Origin: Acidimicrobiia bacterium
GTDB taxonomy: Bacteria > Actinomycetota > Acidimicrobiia > Acidimicrobiales > Aldehydirespiratoraceae
NCBI GenBank assembly: GCA_022824605.1
Contig: JAJDZO010000081.1
Span: 1 to 28,484 of the forward strand
Direction of reading: 5' to 3'
Length of the DNA: 28,484 bases
Shown: in pieces, positions 14,919-23,856 of the stretch
How positions within the stretch are numbered: position 1 is the stretch's first letter
Layout of the letters: every line of letters begins with the position of its first letter
Program-made: the position numbers and the translations under genes
The notes under the pieces: generated by a model
Database searches by the model: none
Told to the model about the DNA's origin: nothing
What the model saw: the letters and a program-made list of their open reading frames with translations, nothing else

Positions 14919-16274
14919 ATGGCGCTGATCGACACCGACGGCGGGTTCAGGGTCAGCCGTCGCGTCTATTTCGACCCGCAGGTCCATCGCCGCGAGCTCG
15001 ACGCGATATTCAAGCGGTCATGGTTCTTCGTGGGCCACGTCTCAGAGATCGCCGATGCCGGCGACTACGTGACCAGGCCGCTGGGCGTGGATCCGGTGAT
15101 CGTGAACCGCGACCGTGACGGCCGCGTCCACGTGATGCTGAACGCGTGCTCCCATCGGGGGGTGAAGCTCTGCCGGGCCGAGCGCGGCCATACCAAGGCC
15201 CATCGCTGCTCCTATCACGGCTGGGCCTACGGACTGGACGGAGCGTGCCGGGCGGTGACCTACGAGAAGGAGGTGTACGGCCCGGACCTCGACAAGTCGC
15301 GCTTCAACCTCCCCTCAGCCCGCGTCGAGACCCTGCACGGTCTGATCTTCGCCACCTGGGACCACCACGGGCCGGCGCTGGCGGAGTCCCTGGGCGACAT
15401 GACCTACTACTTCGACGCTCTGTTCGGGAAGTTCGACAACGGCTTCGAGGTGATGGGCTCGCCGGTGCGGACCCGCATCGCGGCCAACTGGAAGTCCGAG
15501 ACCGAGAACCTCTCCGGCGACGGCTACCACACCATGATCACCCACGAGACGGCCCTCCGCTTCGGGCTCTTCCCCAGCCCCGAGGACGTCGCCGGATACG
15601 GCGACCCGACAGGCCCGAAGTTCCCGGGCCGGACGGTGCAGTGCGGCAACGGCCACACCATCCGGATCCAGCATCTGCCCATCTCCACCGACCCGCCCGG
15701 ATTCCTCGGCTACCCCGAGGAGCTCTGGCCTGAGATCCAGAGCAACCTCAAACCGGGCCAGGTCGACATCATGGCCCGCACGTCGGTCACCCACGGCAGC
15801 GTGTTCCCCAACCTGTCGTTCCTGGAGAACTTCAAGACGGCCACCGACGGGCCCGGCTCGATGTGCCGCTACACGAGGCTCACCTTGAAAGTTCCCCTCG
15901 ACGAGGCCACATCGGAGATCTGGTGGTGGCATCTGGTGCCCGTCGACGCCTCCGAGAAGTGGAAGGAGCGCTCGCAGCGGGCCTACCTGCGCACCAACGG
16001 ACCCGGCGGGATGTTCGAACTCGACGACAACGAGAACTTCCTAGGCATGGCCGAAGCCAACCGGGGGCCGGTCGGGCTCGACCAGTTCTACGACTATGTG
16101 GCCGGCAGCCATCACCCGGACGCTCACGGCCTGGAATGGCCCGGCCATGTGCAGGACGCCGACCGCAGCGAGCACACCCTGCGCGGCTTCCTCGCCGAAT
16201 GGAGCCGCCGTATGGAGCTGACCGCAGTCGCCGAACCGGCCGGGTCCGCCCCATCGCCATTGCCCGGCCGATGA
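14919..16274 (+). CDS. ring-hydroxylating dioxygenase alpha subunit (Rieske, alpha/beta type)
   Basis: A 451-residue catalytic subunit of a two-component-oxygenase-type aromatic dioxygenase (benzoate/anthranilate/biphenyl dioxygenase class). The Rieske cluster is held by C77-x-H79 and C97-x2-H100 (CSHRG and CSYHGW). The iron site is ENLSGDGYHTMITH with D201, H204 and H209, and the third ligand is D369 or D370 in MFELDDNENF. The start at 14919 is chosen over a GTG at 14832 because the latter begins inside the dispersed repeat. The beta-subunit start overlaps the stop (ATGA). No ferredoxin, reductase or cis-dihydrodiol dehydrogenase follows, so electrons must come from elsewhere. The product may rearomatise on its own, as for anthranilate-type substrates (inference). 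Confidence 0.92.
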   Translation: MALIDTDGGFRVSRRVYFDPQVHRRELDAIFKRSWFFVGHVSEIADAGDYVTRPLGVDPVIVNRDRDGRVHVMLNACSHRGVKLCRAERGHTKAHRCSYHGWAYGLDGACRAVTYEKEVYGPDLDKSRFNLPSARVETLHGLIFATWDHHGPALAESLGDMTYYFDALFGKFDNGFEVMGSPVRTRIAANWKSETENLSGDGYHTMITHETALRFGLFPSPEDVAGYGDPTGPKFPGRTVQCGNGHTIRIQHLPISTDPPGFLGYPEELWPEIQSNLKPGQVDIMARTSVTHGSVFPNLSFLENFKTATDGPGSMCRYTRLTLKVPLDEATSEIWWWHLVPVDASEKWKERSQRAYLRTNGPGGMFELDDNENFLGMAEANRGPVGLDQFYDYVAGSHHPDAHGLEWPGHVQDADRSEHTLRGFLAEWSRRMELTAVAEPAGSAPSPLPGR

Positions 16275-16825
16275 CCAAGGCCCGCTGGGTCCATCCGGCC
16301 ACTGCCGGAGGACCGGCGCCGTTGTCGGTCCATCAGGAGTTGGGCCTGTTCTACGCCTACGAGGCCGAACTGCTCGACGAATGGCGCCTCGACGAATGGC
16401 TCGGCCTGGTCGATGAGGGCTTCACCTACCTCGTGCCGGTGCCGCTGGTGACCGACCAGCATCCGCAGGTGGGCTATGACCCCGCCGCGTTGTTCATGGA
16501 CGAGACCAAGGACTCGATCAGCGAGAACTGGGCGGCCCGCCTGACCGACGACAACATCGCGGTGTCGTGGGCGGACCGGCCCGCAGTCCGCACCCGCCGG
16601 TTCACCTCCGCGCTCCGCGTCCGATCAATGGAGCGCCCCGACACCTACCTGGCCCGCCTCAATGTGCGGGTGGAGATGGTCCGCCAAGGCGCCCAGCCTG
16701 GCAACATGACCGGTGAGCGCTTCGACATCGTGCGCCGGGTAGGCGAGTCGTTCATCATCATGTCGCGCTTCGTCGTGCTGCTCGACGCCATCGTCGACGC
16801 CCCCCGCCCCCGCACTATCGTCTGA
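16271..16825 (+). CDS. ring-hydroxylating dioxygenase beta subunit
   Basis: A 184-residue structural subunit of the NTF2-like fold that packs with alpha to form the alpha3beta3 oxygenase. Typical marks are an acidic N-terminal helix (FYAYEAELLDEWRLDEWLGLVDEGFTYLVPV) and a central region with 'RTRRFTSALRV', followed by a sheet-rich end. Length is in the usual range of 160-190. ATG at 16271 overlaps the alpha stop, which couples their translation and gives equal amounts. The gap to the next gene, the extradiol dioxygenase, is 15 bp. The subunit has no catalytic residues of its own. Confidence 0.9.
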   Translation: MTKARWVHPATAGGPAPLSVHQELGLFYAYEAELLDEWRLDEWLGLVDEGFTYLVPVPLVTDQHPQVGYDPAALFMDETKDSISENWAARLTDDNIAVSWADRPAVRTRRFTSALRVRSMERPDTYLARLNVRVEMVRQGAQPGNMTGERFDIVRRVGESFIIMSRFVVLLDAIVDAPRPRTIV

Positions 16826-16840
16826 GCAAGCTAGGCGGGA

Positions 16841-17758
16841 GTGAGCGCAGTGCGGTTGCGAAGCATCGGCTTCGGTGTGCGAGACGTTGAAGGCCAGGCG
16901 CACTTCCTGCGCGATGTGTTCGGGCTGGTCCAAGAGGACGGCGACAACGGTTGTGTGCGGTTCTCGGCACCCGGATCGATCGAGCCTGCCGTGACCACGC
17001 TTCGCCCGGCCCCGGTGAATCGGGCCGATGCGGTGGCCTTCGGGGTCGACAGCCGAGACACCGTCGATCGGATGCACGATCACCTTGCCGGGCTGGAGGC
17101 CAATTTGGTCGGCGGTCCTGGCCCGACACCCGACGGCGGCTACGGCTTCGAGGTGTTCGATCCTGAGGGCCACCTGCTGTCGATCTCGGCCGACACCGCA
17201 ACCCGCACCCCGCCCGAGCACCAACGCGGGCAGGGTCTGCCGCTCGACTTGAGCCATATCGTGTTCAACAGCCGCGACAACGCCGCTCTCGCAGACTGGT
17301 ACTGCACCGCGCTCGGCTTCCGGGTCACCGACTGGCTCGAGGACAGGCTCGTGTTCATGACCACCAGCCGCTACCACCATCAGGTCGCATTGGCCGCCAC
17401 GCCGGAGCCGGGCCTGAACCATGTGGCCTACGAATGCGCCGACCTCGACGACTTCATGCGGGCCACGGGTCGGGCCATGCGGCACGGCCATCAGATCCTC
17501 TGGGGTCCGGGCCGCCACGGACCCGGCGACAACGCCTTCGCCTACTTCCGCTCCCCGGCCGGCTTCGTGTGCGAGTTCACCACCGAACTGATGGTCGCGG
17601 AGGGCCCGGACTGGGTGGTGCGCACATGGGAGGCCGTGCCCGAGCAGTCCGACCTGTGGGGCACCTCCAACCCCCGCCCCCCAGCCTTCGGCGCATCCGG
17701 TGACCCGGGCCTAGGCATCATCCCCGGCAGCCCCACCGAACTCCGACTCGAAGGCTAG
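16841..17758 (+). CDS. type I extradiol ring-cleavage dioxygenase (VOC superfamily)
   Basis: A 305-residue two-domain vicinal-oxygen-chelate protein that cleaves catechol-like rings beside the hydroxyls. The iron ligands are visible in the C-terminal domain: H139 (DLSHIVF), H194 (GLNHVAYE) and E245 (FVCEFTTEL). The active-site histidine pair SRYHHQVALA (176-185) and GPGRHGPGDNAFAYF (222-236) also match the family. The N-terminal module is the usual degenerate repeat. GTG at 16841 follows the beta-subunit stop by 15 bp, within the same operon, so it probably acts on the diol formed by that dioxygenase. Its stop TAG shares the bases CTAG with the stop of the convergent gene on the other strand. 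Confidence 0.9.
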   Translation: MSAVRLRSIGFGVRDVEGQAHFLRDVFGLVQEDGDNGCVRFSAPGSIEPAVTTLRPAPVNRADAVAFGVDSRDTVDRMHDHLAGLEANLVGGPGPTPDGGYGFEVFDPEGHLLSISADTATRTPPEHQRGQGLPLDLSHIVFNSRDNAALADWYCTALGFRVTDWLEDRLVFMTTSRYHHQVALAATPEPGLNHVAYECADLDDFMRATGRAMRHGHQILWGPGRHGPGDNAFAYFRSPAGFVCEFTTELMVAEGPDWVVRTWEAVPEQSDLWGTSNPRPPAFGASGDPGLGIIPGSPTELRLEG

Positions 17759-20052
17759 ACCTTCGGCGTCGCTGCGCCGGTCCGGCACAACGCATGCAGG
17801 CATTGCGGGGTGAGGGGCAACGATGTGACCGCTCCGGGACGGCCGAGGGCGTCGTCGACGGCGGCCGCGATCACCGCGCCGCAGGCGTTGGTGCCGCCCT
17901 CGCCGGCACCCTTGATGCCGAGCGGGTTGAGCGGGCTGGGGGCGTCCTCGGACAGCAGGATCTCCAGCTCGGGCATCTCCGCGGCGGTGGGCATCAGGTA
18001 GTCCATGAACGTGGTCGCCTGAGGCTGGCCGATCTCGTCGTAGCTGAAGTCCTCGAACAGCGCTCCGCCGAAGCCCTGGGCCGCGCCGCCGACGATCTGG
18101 CCCTCCACCAGCATCGGGTTGATGGCCCGCCCGATGTCGTAGGCGATCACGTACCGCTCGATGTCCACGCTCCCGGTGTCTGGATCGAGCGCCACCACCC
18201 CGGCATGCAGGCCGTACGGGTAGTTCATGTGGCTGGTGGTGTACCACTCCTCGGCCACCAGCCCGGGCCGGCCATTGGCATGAGGCGACGCCGGACCCAG
18301 AGCAGCGGCGACCTCGCCCAGCGCCACGGCTTGTGTGGGCGACCCCACGACCCTCACCGCGCCGTCGACGAGTTCCAGATCGTCGGGGCTGGCCTCAAGC
18401 ATCTCGGCGGCCACCTCGATGGCCCGCTGCCGCAGCGCCACGGTGGCCATGTGGGTCGCGGTTCCGGCCATCACGGTGGCCCTGCTGGCGAAGGCGCCCA
18501 TCCCGTAGGACATCTGATCGGTCTGGCCATGAACCACCGACACCCTGTGCAGACCGATGCCGAGTATCTCCGCGCAGATCTGGGCCATCACCGTCTCGAA
18601 GCCCTGGCCCACCGACGCCTCCCCGGTGGTCACGGTCACGCAGCCCGACGGATCGACCTCCACCCGGCTCCCCGCGAAGGGTCCCAGGCCCGACTTCTCC
18701 ACGAAGAAGCCGAGACCCAGACCGACCAGTTCGCCGGCCGCCCGCCGCTGCGCCAGCGAGTCGGTCAGCGCCGGGTAGTCGATGTGGTCCATCACCCGGT
18801 CGAGCATCATCTCGTAGCGGCCCGAGTCGTATACCACGGCCGTGCCGAGTGCACCGATGCCCCGGTCGAAGGGCATCTCTTCGGATCCGATCAGGTTGCG
18901 GCGGCGCACCTCGGCCCGGTCGATGCCGAGGTCGGCCGCGATGGCGTCGAGGGCGCGCTCACGCACGAACGTGCTCTCGTAGCGCCCCGGCGCCCGGTAG
19001 GTGCCCGCCGGAGTCTTGTTGGACAGTCGCACCTGGCCAGTGACTCGATAGTTGGGGATCCGGTACGGACCGGGCAGCATGGCCGCGGCCAATGTCGCCA
19101 CCGTCGCCCCGTGAGTGCGGACGTAGGCGCCCTGATCGCTGACGAAATCAACCTCCAGGCCCTCGATCACTCCCCTCGCGTCGGTTGCGACCCGCAACCG
19201 GTGCACCTGATCACGCGAGTGGTTGGCCGCCACCAGATGCTCGGCTCGGTCCTCGATCCATTTGACCGGGCGGTCCAGCCTCAAAGCGGCCAAGGCCACC
19301 AGCACGTCCTCGGGGTACAACTCGCCCCGCACTCCGAACCCACCCCCCACGTGACCCTCTCGCAGCACCACCCGCGACGGCGGCAGGCCCAGCATCTTGG
19401 CCAGCGCGTCGCGGTTCTGGTAGGGCACCTTGGCCGCGCCCAGGAACTCCAGCGTGGCGGTGTGGCGGTGATGCACAGCCAACGCGCCGCGGCACTCCAG
19501 GGGCACGCCGGTGTGGCGTCCCACGCTGAACTCGGCCTCCAACACGTGGCCGGCCCGGGCAAAGGCCGCGTCGACATCGCCGGTCTGCTCGGTGAACACG
19601 TACGCCTCGGTGTCGAGCCGGCCGTCGAAGTCGCCGAGCGCGCCGGCCGCGTCGAGGACCGGCACCAGTTCCGACACCTCCACGACCACGGCCTCCGCTC
19701 CGTCCTCGGCGACGTACGGGTCGGTGGCGAACACCGCGGCCACGGGCTCGCCCACGTAGCGCACCCGGTCCTGGGCCAGGATCGGCTGGCGGTAAGGAAC
19801 CATCTGGTCGGCGCCTACCTGCCTGAAGTCGATGGGCGGGATGTCGGCCACGTCGGCACCGGTCCAGACCGCGACCACGCCCGGCACGTGCAGGGCCCCG
19901 GAGGCGTCGATCGACTCGAGCGTGCCGTGAGCCGCATGCGATCGGACGATCCGCATGTGGATCTGGTGCGGAAGGTTGATGTCGGCGACGAAGCGACCCT
20001 CGCCCCGCAGCAGGGGCCGGTCCTCGAGGCGAAGAACCGACTCGCCTATCAC
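17755..20052 (-). CDS. molybdenum hydroxylase large (Mo-cofactor) subunit, copy 2
   Basis: A 765-residue catalytic subunit. Marks are the N-terminal RPLLRGEGRFVADI and VRYVGEPVAAVFA, the cofactor loop HVGGGFGVRGELYPED, the pocket arginine in TYRAPGRYESTFVRER, MSYGMGAFASRATVMAGTA, and catalytic E718 in GIKGAGEGG. It resembles copy 1 (9522-11816) more than it resembles copy 3, for example in the shared GGGFGxRGExYPED block. GTG at 20052 is chosen because the true N-terminal domain starts there and the upstream gene ends at 20087; the ribosome site is weak (GCGGGA). It is the last gene of the leftward operon, 34 bp after the 2Fe-2S subunit. It has no FAD or Fe-S subunit of its own, so it probably shares those used by copy 3. 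Confidence 0.92.
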   Translation of the reverse strand: MIGESVLRLEDRPLLRGEGRFVADINLPHQIHMRIVRSHAAHGTLESIDASGALHVPGVVAVWTGADVADIPPIDFRQVGADQMVPYRQPILAQDRVRYVGEPVAAVFATDPYVAEDGAEAVVVEVSELVPVLDAAGALGDFDGRLDTEAYVFTEQTGDVDAAFARAGHVLEAEFSVGRHTGVPLECRGALAVHHRHTATLEFLGAAKVPYQNRDALAKMLGLPPSRVVLREGHVGGGFGVRGELYPEDVLVALAALRLDRPVKWIEDRAEHLVAANHSRDQVHRLRVATDARGVIEGLEVDFVSDQGAYVRTHGATVATLAAAMLPGPYRIPNYRVTGQVRLSNKTPAGTYRAPGRYESTFVRERALDAIAADLGIDRAEVRRRNLIGSEEMPFDRGIGALGTAVVYDSGRYEMMLDRVMDHIDYPALTDSLAQRRAAGELVGLGLGFFVEKSGLGPFAGSRVEVDPSGCVTVTTGEASVGQGFETVMAQICAEILGIGLHRVSVVHGQTDQMSYGMGAFASRATVMAGTATHMATVALRQRAIEVAAEMLEASPDDLELVDGAVRVVGSPTQAVALGEVAAALGPASPHANGRPGLVAEEWYTTSHMNYPYGLHAGVVALDPDTGSVDIERYVIAYDIGRAINPMLVEGQIVGGAAQGFGGALFEDFSYDEIGQPQATTFMDYLMPTAAEMPELEILLSEDAPSPLNPLGIKGAGEGGTNACGAVIAAAVDDALGRPGAVTSLPLTPQCLHALCRTGAATPKV

Positions 20053-20086
20053 GGCCGTCCCGCTGCCGGGTCCGCTCGAGGTCCGA

Positions 20087-20566
20087 TCACGACCGCAGCT
20101 GGTGGCGGGCGGCGTGGACTGAGGTGATGATGTTCTGGTAGCCGGTGCAGCGGCAGAGGTTGGAGGCCAGCACCTCGCGCAGCTCCTCGTCACCGATGTC
20201 GGGGCGGGACTCGAGCACAGCCGTGGCCAGCATCAGGAATCCGGGGGTGCAGAAGCCGCACTGGAGTCCGTGGTGCTCCCAGAAGGCCTGCTGGATCGGA
20301 TGGAGCCGATCTCCGTCGGCGAGCCCTTCCACTGTGCGGATCTCGACACCGCTGCACTGCACCGCGAACATCAGACACGACCGCACCGGCTCGTCGTCGA
20401 CCAGAACGGTGCAGGCGCCGCACACGCCGTGCTCGCAGCCGAGATGGGTTCCCGTCAGGCCGCAGTCCTCGCGCAGAGTGTCGGCCAGCGTCTTGCGCGG
20501 CTCCACGCTCACATCGTGGTGCCGGCTGTTCACGGTGAGGGCCAGATCTACCCGGCTAGCGCTCAT
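20087..20566 (-). CDS. molybdenum hydroxylase small subunit, 2x[2Fe-2S]
   Basis: A 159-residue electron-transfer subunit with all eight cluster cysteines: C44, C49, C52 and C64 for the ferredoxin-type cluster, and C103, C106, C138 and C140 for the helical-domain cluster. It is closely similar to the product of 8168-8665 (shared HLGCEHGVCGACTVL and LQCGFCTPGFLML). The ATG at 20566 overlaps the stop of the preceding large-subunit gene (ATGA), and a GGAGGCC-like site lies just before it. It sits between two large-subunit genes and is the only such subunit in this operon, so it probably serves both. Confidence 0.94.
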   Translation of the reverse strand: MSASRVDLALTVNSRHHDVSVEPRKTLADTLREDCGLTGTHLGCEHGVCGACTVLVDDEPVRSCLMFAVQCSGVEIRTVEGLADGDRLHPIQQAFWEHHGLQCGFCTPGFLMLATAVLESRPDIGDEELREVLASNLCRCTGYQNIITSVHAARHQLRS

Positions 20567-22911
20567 GTTCGGCCTCCTGTCGTAGCGGGTTCTGCGGCGC
20601 GGATCAGTTCTCGCACCCGGGCCGGGGTGGCCGGCATCTCGTTGACCCCGATGCCCAGCGGCGACAGAGCATCCGATATGGCATTCAGCACAGCCGCGGG
20701 AGCGCCGATGGCGCCACCTTCTCCCACCCCCTTGGCCCCCGTGATCGAGGCGTCGGTGATGGTCTGGATGTGGGTGACCTCGATGTCGGGTATCTCACAG
20801 GCGGTCGGGGGCAGAAAGTCCATGAGCGAGGCCGTCAGGAGGTTGCCGTCGTCGTCGGTCACCAGTTCCTCATATAGGGCGTTGGCTATCCCCTGGGTCA
20901 CGCCGCCGTGGATCTGCCCCTCGACGATCATGGGATTGACTTCCAGTCCGGCGTCGGCGATCACGACGAATCGCTCCAGCGCCACATGGCCGGTGTCGGG
21001 GTCCACCTCGACTATGGCGGCGTGGCAGGCGTTGGAGAAGGTGCCGGCCGGGTCGTAGGTGGCCGACACGGACAGCCCCGGCGACATGCCATCCGGCAGG
21101 CGGTGGCTGCTGTGATGGGCCATGCGGGCGATCTCCGCCAGACTCAAGCCGACGCTCGTTCCGGCCACAACTGCCGATCCGTCCTCCAAGCGAATGTCTT
21201 CGGGGCTGGCCTCCAGGTGGTGGGCTGCGATCTCGGTGATCTGCTCGGCCAGGCGCTTCGCCGCCCGCTGAGCAGCTCCGCCGGCTATCACCATCGAACG
21301 GCTGGCGAAGGTACCCCAACCGTAGGGGGTGGCATCGGTGTCGCCATGAACCACCGCCACCTGCTGAGGCTCGATTCCCAGCTCGTCGGCCAGCAGCTGC
21401 GACAAGGCGGTGGCCAAGCCCTGTCCGTGAGGAGAAGCACCGATGCGCAAGGAGACGTCGCCGGACGGGTTCATCTCCAACTGCACGGTCTCGTAGCCGG
21501 GGGTTATCTCCATGGCCCGAGCCGCGAACGCGGGGGTGCCGTAGCCGGTGCGCTCTCCGAACACCGAGAACCCCACTCCGAGGTAGCGGCCCTCGACGGC
21601 GGCCTGCTGCTGGCGGCGGCGGAACCCTTCGAGATCCACCGCCTCGACGGCCGCTTCGAGAGTCTCGGTGTAGGAGCCCGCATCGACGGGCAGCCCGGTG
21701 GGCATCGCATAAGGGAACTCCGACACCAGGTTGGCCCGGCGCACATCGACAGGGTCGAGGCCGAGCCGGCGGGCGGCGGTGTCCATCAGCCTCTCCATGG
21801 CCAGGGTCAGCACCGGACGCGACACCCCCCGGTAGGGGGCGATGGGGCACATGTTGGTGGTCACCGCCCGTGAGCGCACCCGGTACTGCGACAGCCGGTA
21901 CGGTCCGGGGAGTTCGGCCATCGCCATGAGCGGCTCTACGCCGAAGGTGACCGGGTAGTTGCCGTAGGCCCCGATGTTGCACACGATGTCGGCGTCGAGG
22001 CCCAGCAACGTCCCGCGGCGCGAGAAGGCGCCCCTCAGCCGGTAGGTGTGGTCGCGGCTGTGCCACGAGGCCAGCAGGTTCTCGGAGCGGTCCTCGATCC
22101 ACGCGATGGTCGCTCCGAGCAGGCGGGCCGCGGCGACCAGCGCCACATACTCGCGGGGTACGCACATCTTCTGCCCGAACGCCCCGCCCACTTCGGGAGT
22201 CACCACCCGGATCTCAGCCTCGGCGATGTTCAAGATGTCGGCCAGCGCGGTGCGCAGCATGTGGGGCATCTGGTTGGCGGCGGTGAGCGTCGTCCGGCCG
22301 GTGGCGGGGTCGTGGGCGGCCAGCGCGCCCCGTGCCTCGATCGGCAGCGCGTTCTGCCGGTGCGCCCGCACGTCGAGCGTGACTATCTCGTCGGCCGTGT
22401 CGAAGGCTGCGTCCATGTCGTCGGTGGCGAAGCGCGCGTCGAGCACGACGTTGTTCCCCATCGGCATGTCGAGACCGTCGTGGACGGCCGGAGCGGCCGG
22501 ATCGGTGGCCGAGACGGCGTCGAGCACCGGTCGGGTCGCCTCGATGTCGACGATCACCTCCTCGGCCAGATCCTCGGCCTCGGCTCTCGATCCGGCCACC
22601 ACCAGAGCCACCGGTTCACCGGGATGGCGCACCGCGTCGGTCGCCAGCACGGGCGTCTCCAACGCCACAAAATCGGGCCGGTCGAGCCGGGCGCAGATGG
22701 TTCGGATCGCACCGAGACTCGAGGCGGTCAACACCGACGCGCCCGGGGGTGCCTCGATGGAACGGATCCTGCCTGCCGGCACCGGACTGCGTACGAAGGC
22801 CGCATGCAACGCCCCCCGGTGAGTGTCGGCCACATCGGCCACGAAGCGGCCCAGTCCCCGCACCAAGGCCGGATCCTCGAAACGGCGCAGCGACCGGCCG
22901 GTCCACCTCAT
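20563..22911 (-). CDS. molybdenum hydroxylase large (Mo-cofactor) subunit, copy 3
   Basis: A 782-residue catalytic subunit. Marks are RRFEDPALVRGLGRFVADV at the N-terminus, VRHPGEPVALVVA, the cofactor loop EVGGAFGQKMCVPREY, the pocket arginine in PYRGVSRPVLTLAMERLMD, TPYGWGTFASRSMVIAGGA and catalytic E731 in GAKGVGEGG. It differs from copies 1 and 2 in the cofactor and substrate-pocket loops (GGAFGQK against GGGFGxRG), so a different substrate is likely. ATG at 22911 starts the conserved domain; the frame is open far upstream but that part overlaps the FAD-subunit gene and has no family character. A 73-bp gap separates it from the FAD gene. Its stop overlaps the small-subunit start. Confidence 0.92.
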   Translation of the reverse strand: MRWTGRSLRRFEDPALVRGLGRFVADVADTHRGALHAAFVRSPVPAGRIRSIEAPPGASVLTASSLGAIRTICARLDRPDFVALETPVLATDAVRHPGEPVALVVAGSRAEAEDLAEEVIVDIEATRPVLDAVSATDPAAPAVHDGLDMPMGNNVVLDARFATDDMDAAFDTADEIVTLDVRAHRQNALPIEARGALAAHDPATGRTTLTAANQMPHMLRTALADILNIAEAEIRVVTPEVGGAFGQKMCVPREYVALVAAARLLGATIAWIEDRSENLLASWHSRDHTYRLRGAFSRRGTLLGLDADIVCNIGAYGNYPVTFGVEPLMAMAELPGPYRLSQYRVRSRAVTTNMCPIAPYRGVSRPVLTLAMERLMDTAARRLGLDPVDVRRANLVSEFPYAMPTGLPVDAGSYTETLEAAVEAVDLEGFRRRQQQAAVEGRYLGVGFSVFGERTGYGTPAFAARAMEITPGYETVQLEMNPSGDVSLRIGASPHGQGLATALSQLLADELGIEPQQVAVVHGDTDATPYGWGTFASRSMVIAGGAAQRAAKRLAEQITEIAAHHLEASPEDIRLEDGSAVVAGTSVGLSLAEIARMAHHSSHRLPDGMSPGLSVSATYDPAGTFSNACHAAIVEVDPDTGHVALERFVVIADAGLEVNPMIVEGQIHGGVTQGIANALYEELVTDDDGNLLTASLMDFLPPTACEIPDIEVTHIQTITDASITGAKGVGEGGAIGAPAAVLNAISDALSPLGIGVNEMPATPARVRELIRAAEPATTGGRT

Positions 22912-22984
22912 GGCATCGTGCCCACCACCACACCGCAGCGTGGCGCGGCACTCCTGGTAGCCTCTTGCGATGGCGCCGACCACC

Positions 22985-23845
22985 TCACGCCAGAGCCTGG
23001 TCCAGTGCTCGGGTGACCATGGTGCGCACCAGGTCTCGGCGGTAGTCGGCCGAGCCGTGAATGTCGCCGGTCGGGTCGACCTCTTCGGCGGCCACCGCCG
23101 CGGCGGCCGCCACGGTCTCTGCCGTAGCGGCGCGGCCGCTGAGGGCGGCCTCGGCGTTGGTGGCCCGCACCGGTCCTCCGGCCACCCCGCCCAGCGCGAC
23201 GCGGGCACCCGTGATGGAGTCGCCGTCGCACTCAACGGCCACGACGGCCAACACGATGGCGAAATCACCCCAGCGGCGGGCGAACTCGGCCATGCCCACC
23301 CTCCACGAGTCGCCGAGGCGGGGCAGGCGGGCGCCGACAAGCATCTCGTCGGGCTCCAGGCAGGTGGTGAAGGCCATCTGCTCGAAGAATTCGCGGGCGC
23401 CGACCACCCGGGAGCCGTTGGTGTTGCGGCAATGGATCTCAGCGTCGAGGGCGCAGGCCAGGGCACACCATTCGGCCGCGGGATCGGCGTGGGCGAGGCT
23501 TCCACCGAAAGTGCCCCGCACCCGGATCGGATAGTGGCCCACCCATCGACCCGTCCGTGCCAGCAACAGGCCCAGCGGCCCGCCGATGCTGTTGTGCTCC
23601 AGATCGAGGTGTCGCACCCGAGCCCCGATCATCGCGCTGTCGGGGTCGTCCACCTCGATGCGGTCCAGTCCGGGCACCTGAGCGATGTCGACCAGCACCG
23701 CCGGGCGGGCCAGGCGGAAGTTCATGGCGGGAACGAGGCTCTGCCCGCCGGCCAGCACCTTCGCCTCGTCTTGATGCTCGTGCAGCAGGCTCAGGGCCTC
23801 CTGCAGGGTTCGGGGTGCGTGGTAGTCGAAAGCGGCAGGCTTCAC
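22985..23845 (-). CDS. molybdenum hydroxylase FAD-binding medium subunit, second set
   Basis: A 286-residue flavoprotein subunit. The FAD loops are AKVLAGGQSLVPAMNFRLARP and TFGGSLAHADPAAEW, and the C-terminal domain begins at FARRWGDFAIVLAVVAVECD. GTG at 23845 gives the N-terminus MKPAAFDYHAP, parallel to MKPAPFAYAAA in the first set, and lies 11 bp after the cupin stop. It is the only FAD subunit in the leftward operon, followed by two large subunits and one 2Fe-2S subunit. A stretch rich in alanine (about residues 240-260) lies between the two conserved parts of the C-terminal domain. Confidence 0.93.
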   Translation of the reverse strand: MKPAAFDYHAPRTLQEALSLLHEHQDEAKVLAGGQSLVPAMNFRLARPAVLVDIAQVPGLDRIEVDDPDSAMIGARVRHLDLEHNSIGGPLGLLLARTGRWVGHYPIRVRGTFGGSLAHADPAAEWCALACALDAEIHCRNTNGSRVVGAREFFEQMAFTTCLEPDEMLVGARLPRLGDSWRVGMAEFARRWGDFAIVLAVVAVECDGDSITGARVALGGVAGGPVRATNAEAALSGRAATAETVAAAAAVAAEEVDPTGDIHGSADYRRDLVRTMVTRALDQALA

Positions 23846-23856
23846 GGCGCTCGCTG

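Noticed and set aside
17794..20127. A 777-residue open frame on the plus strand opposite Mo hydroxylase copy 2
   Set aside because: It lies opposite a well-conserved catalytic subunit and has a biased, motif-free composition, so it is an antisense artefact.
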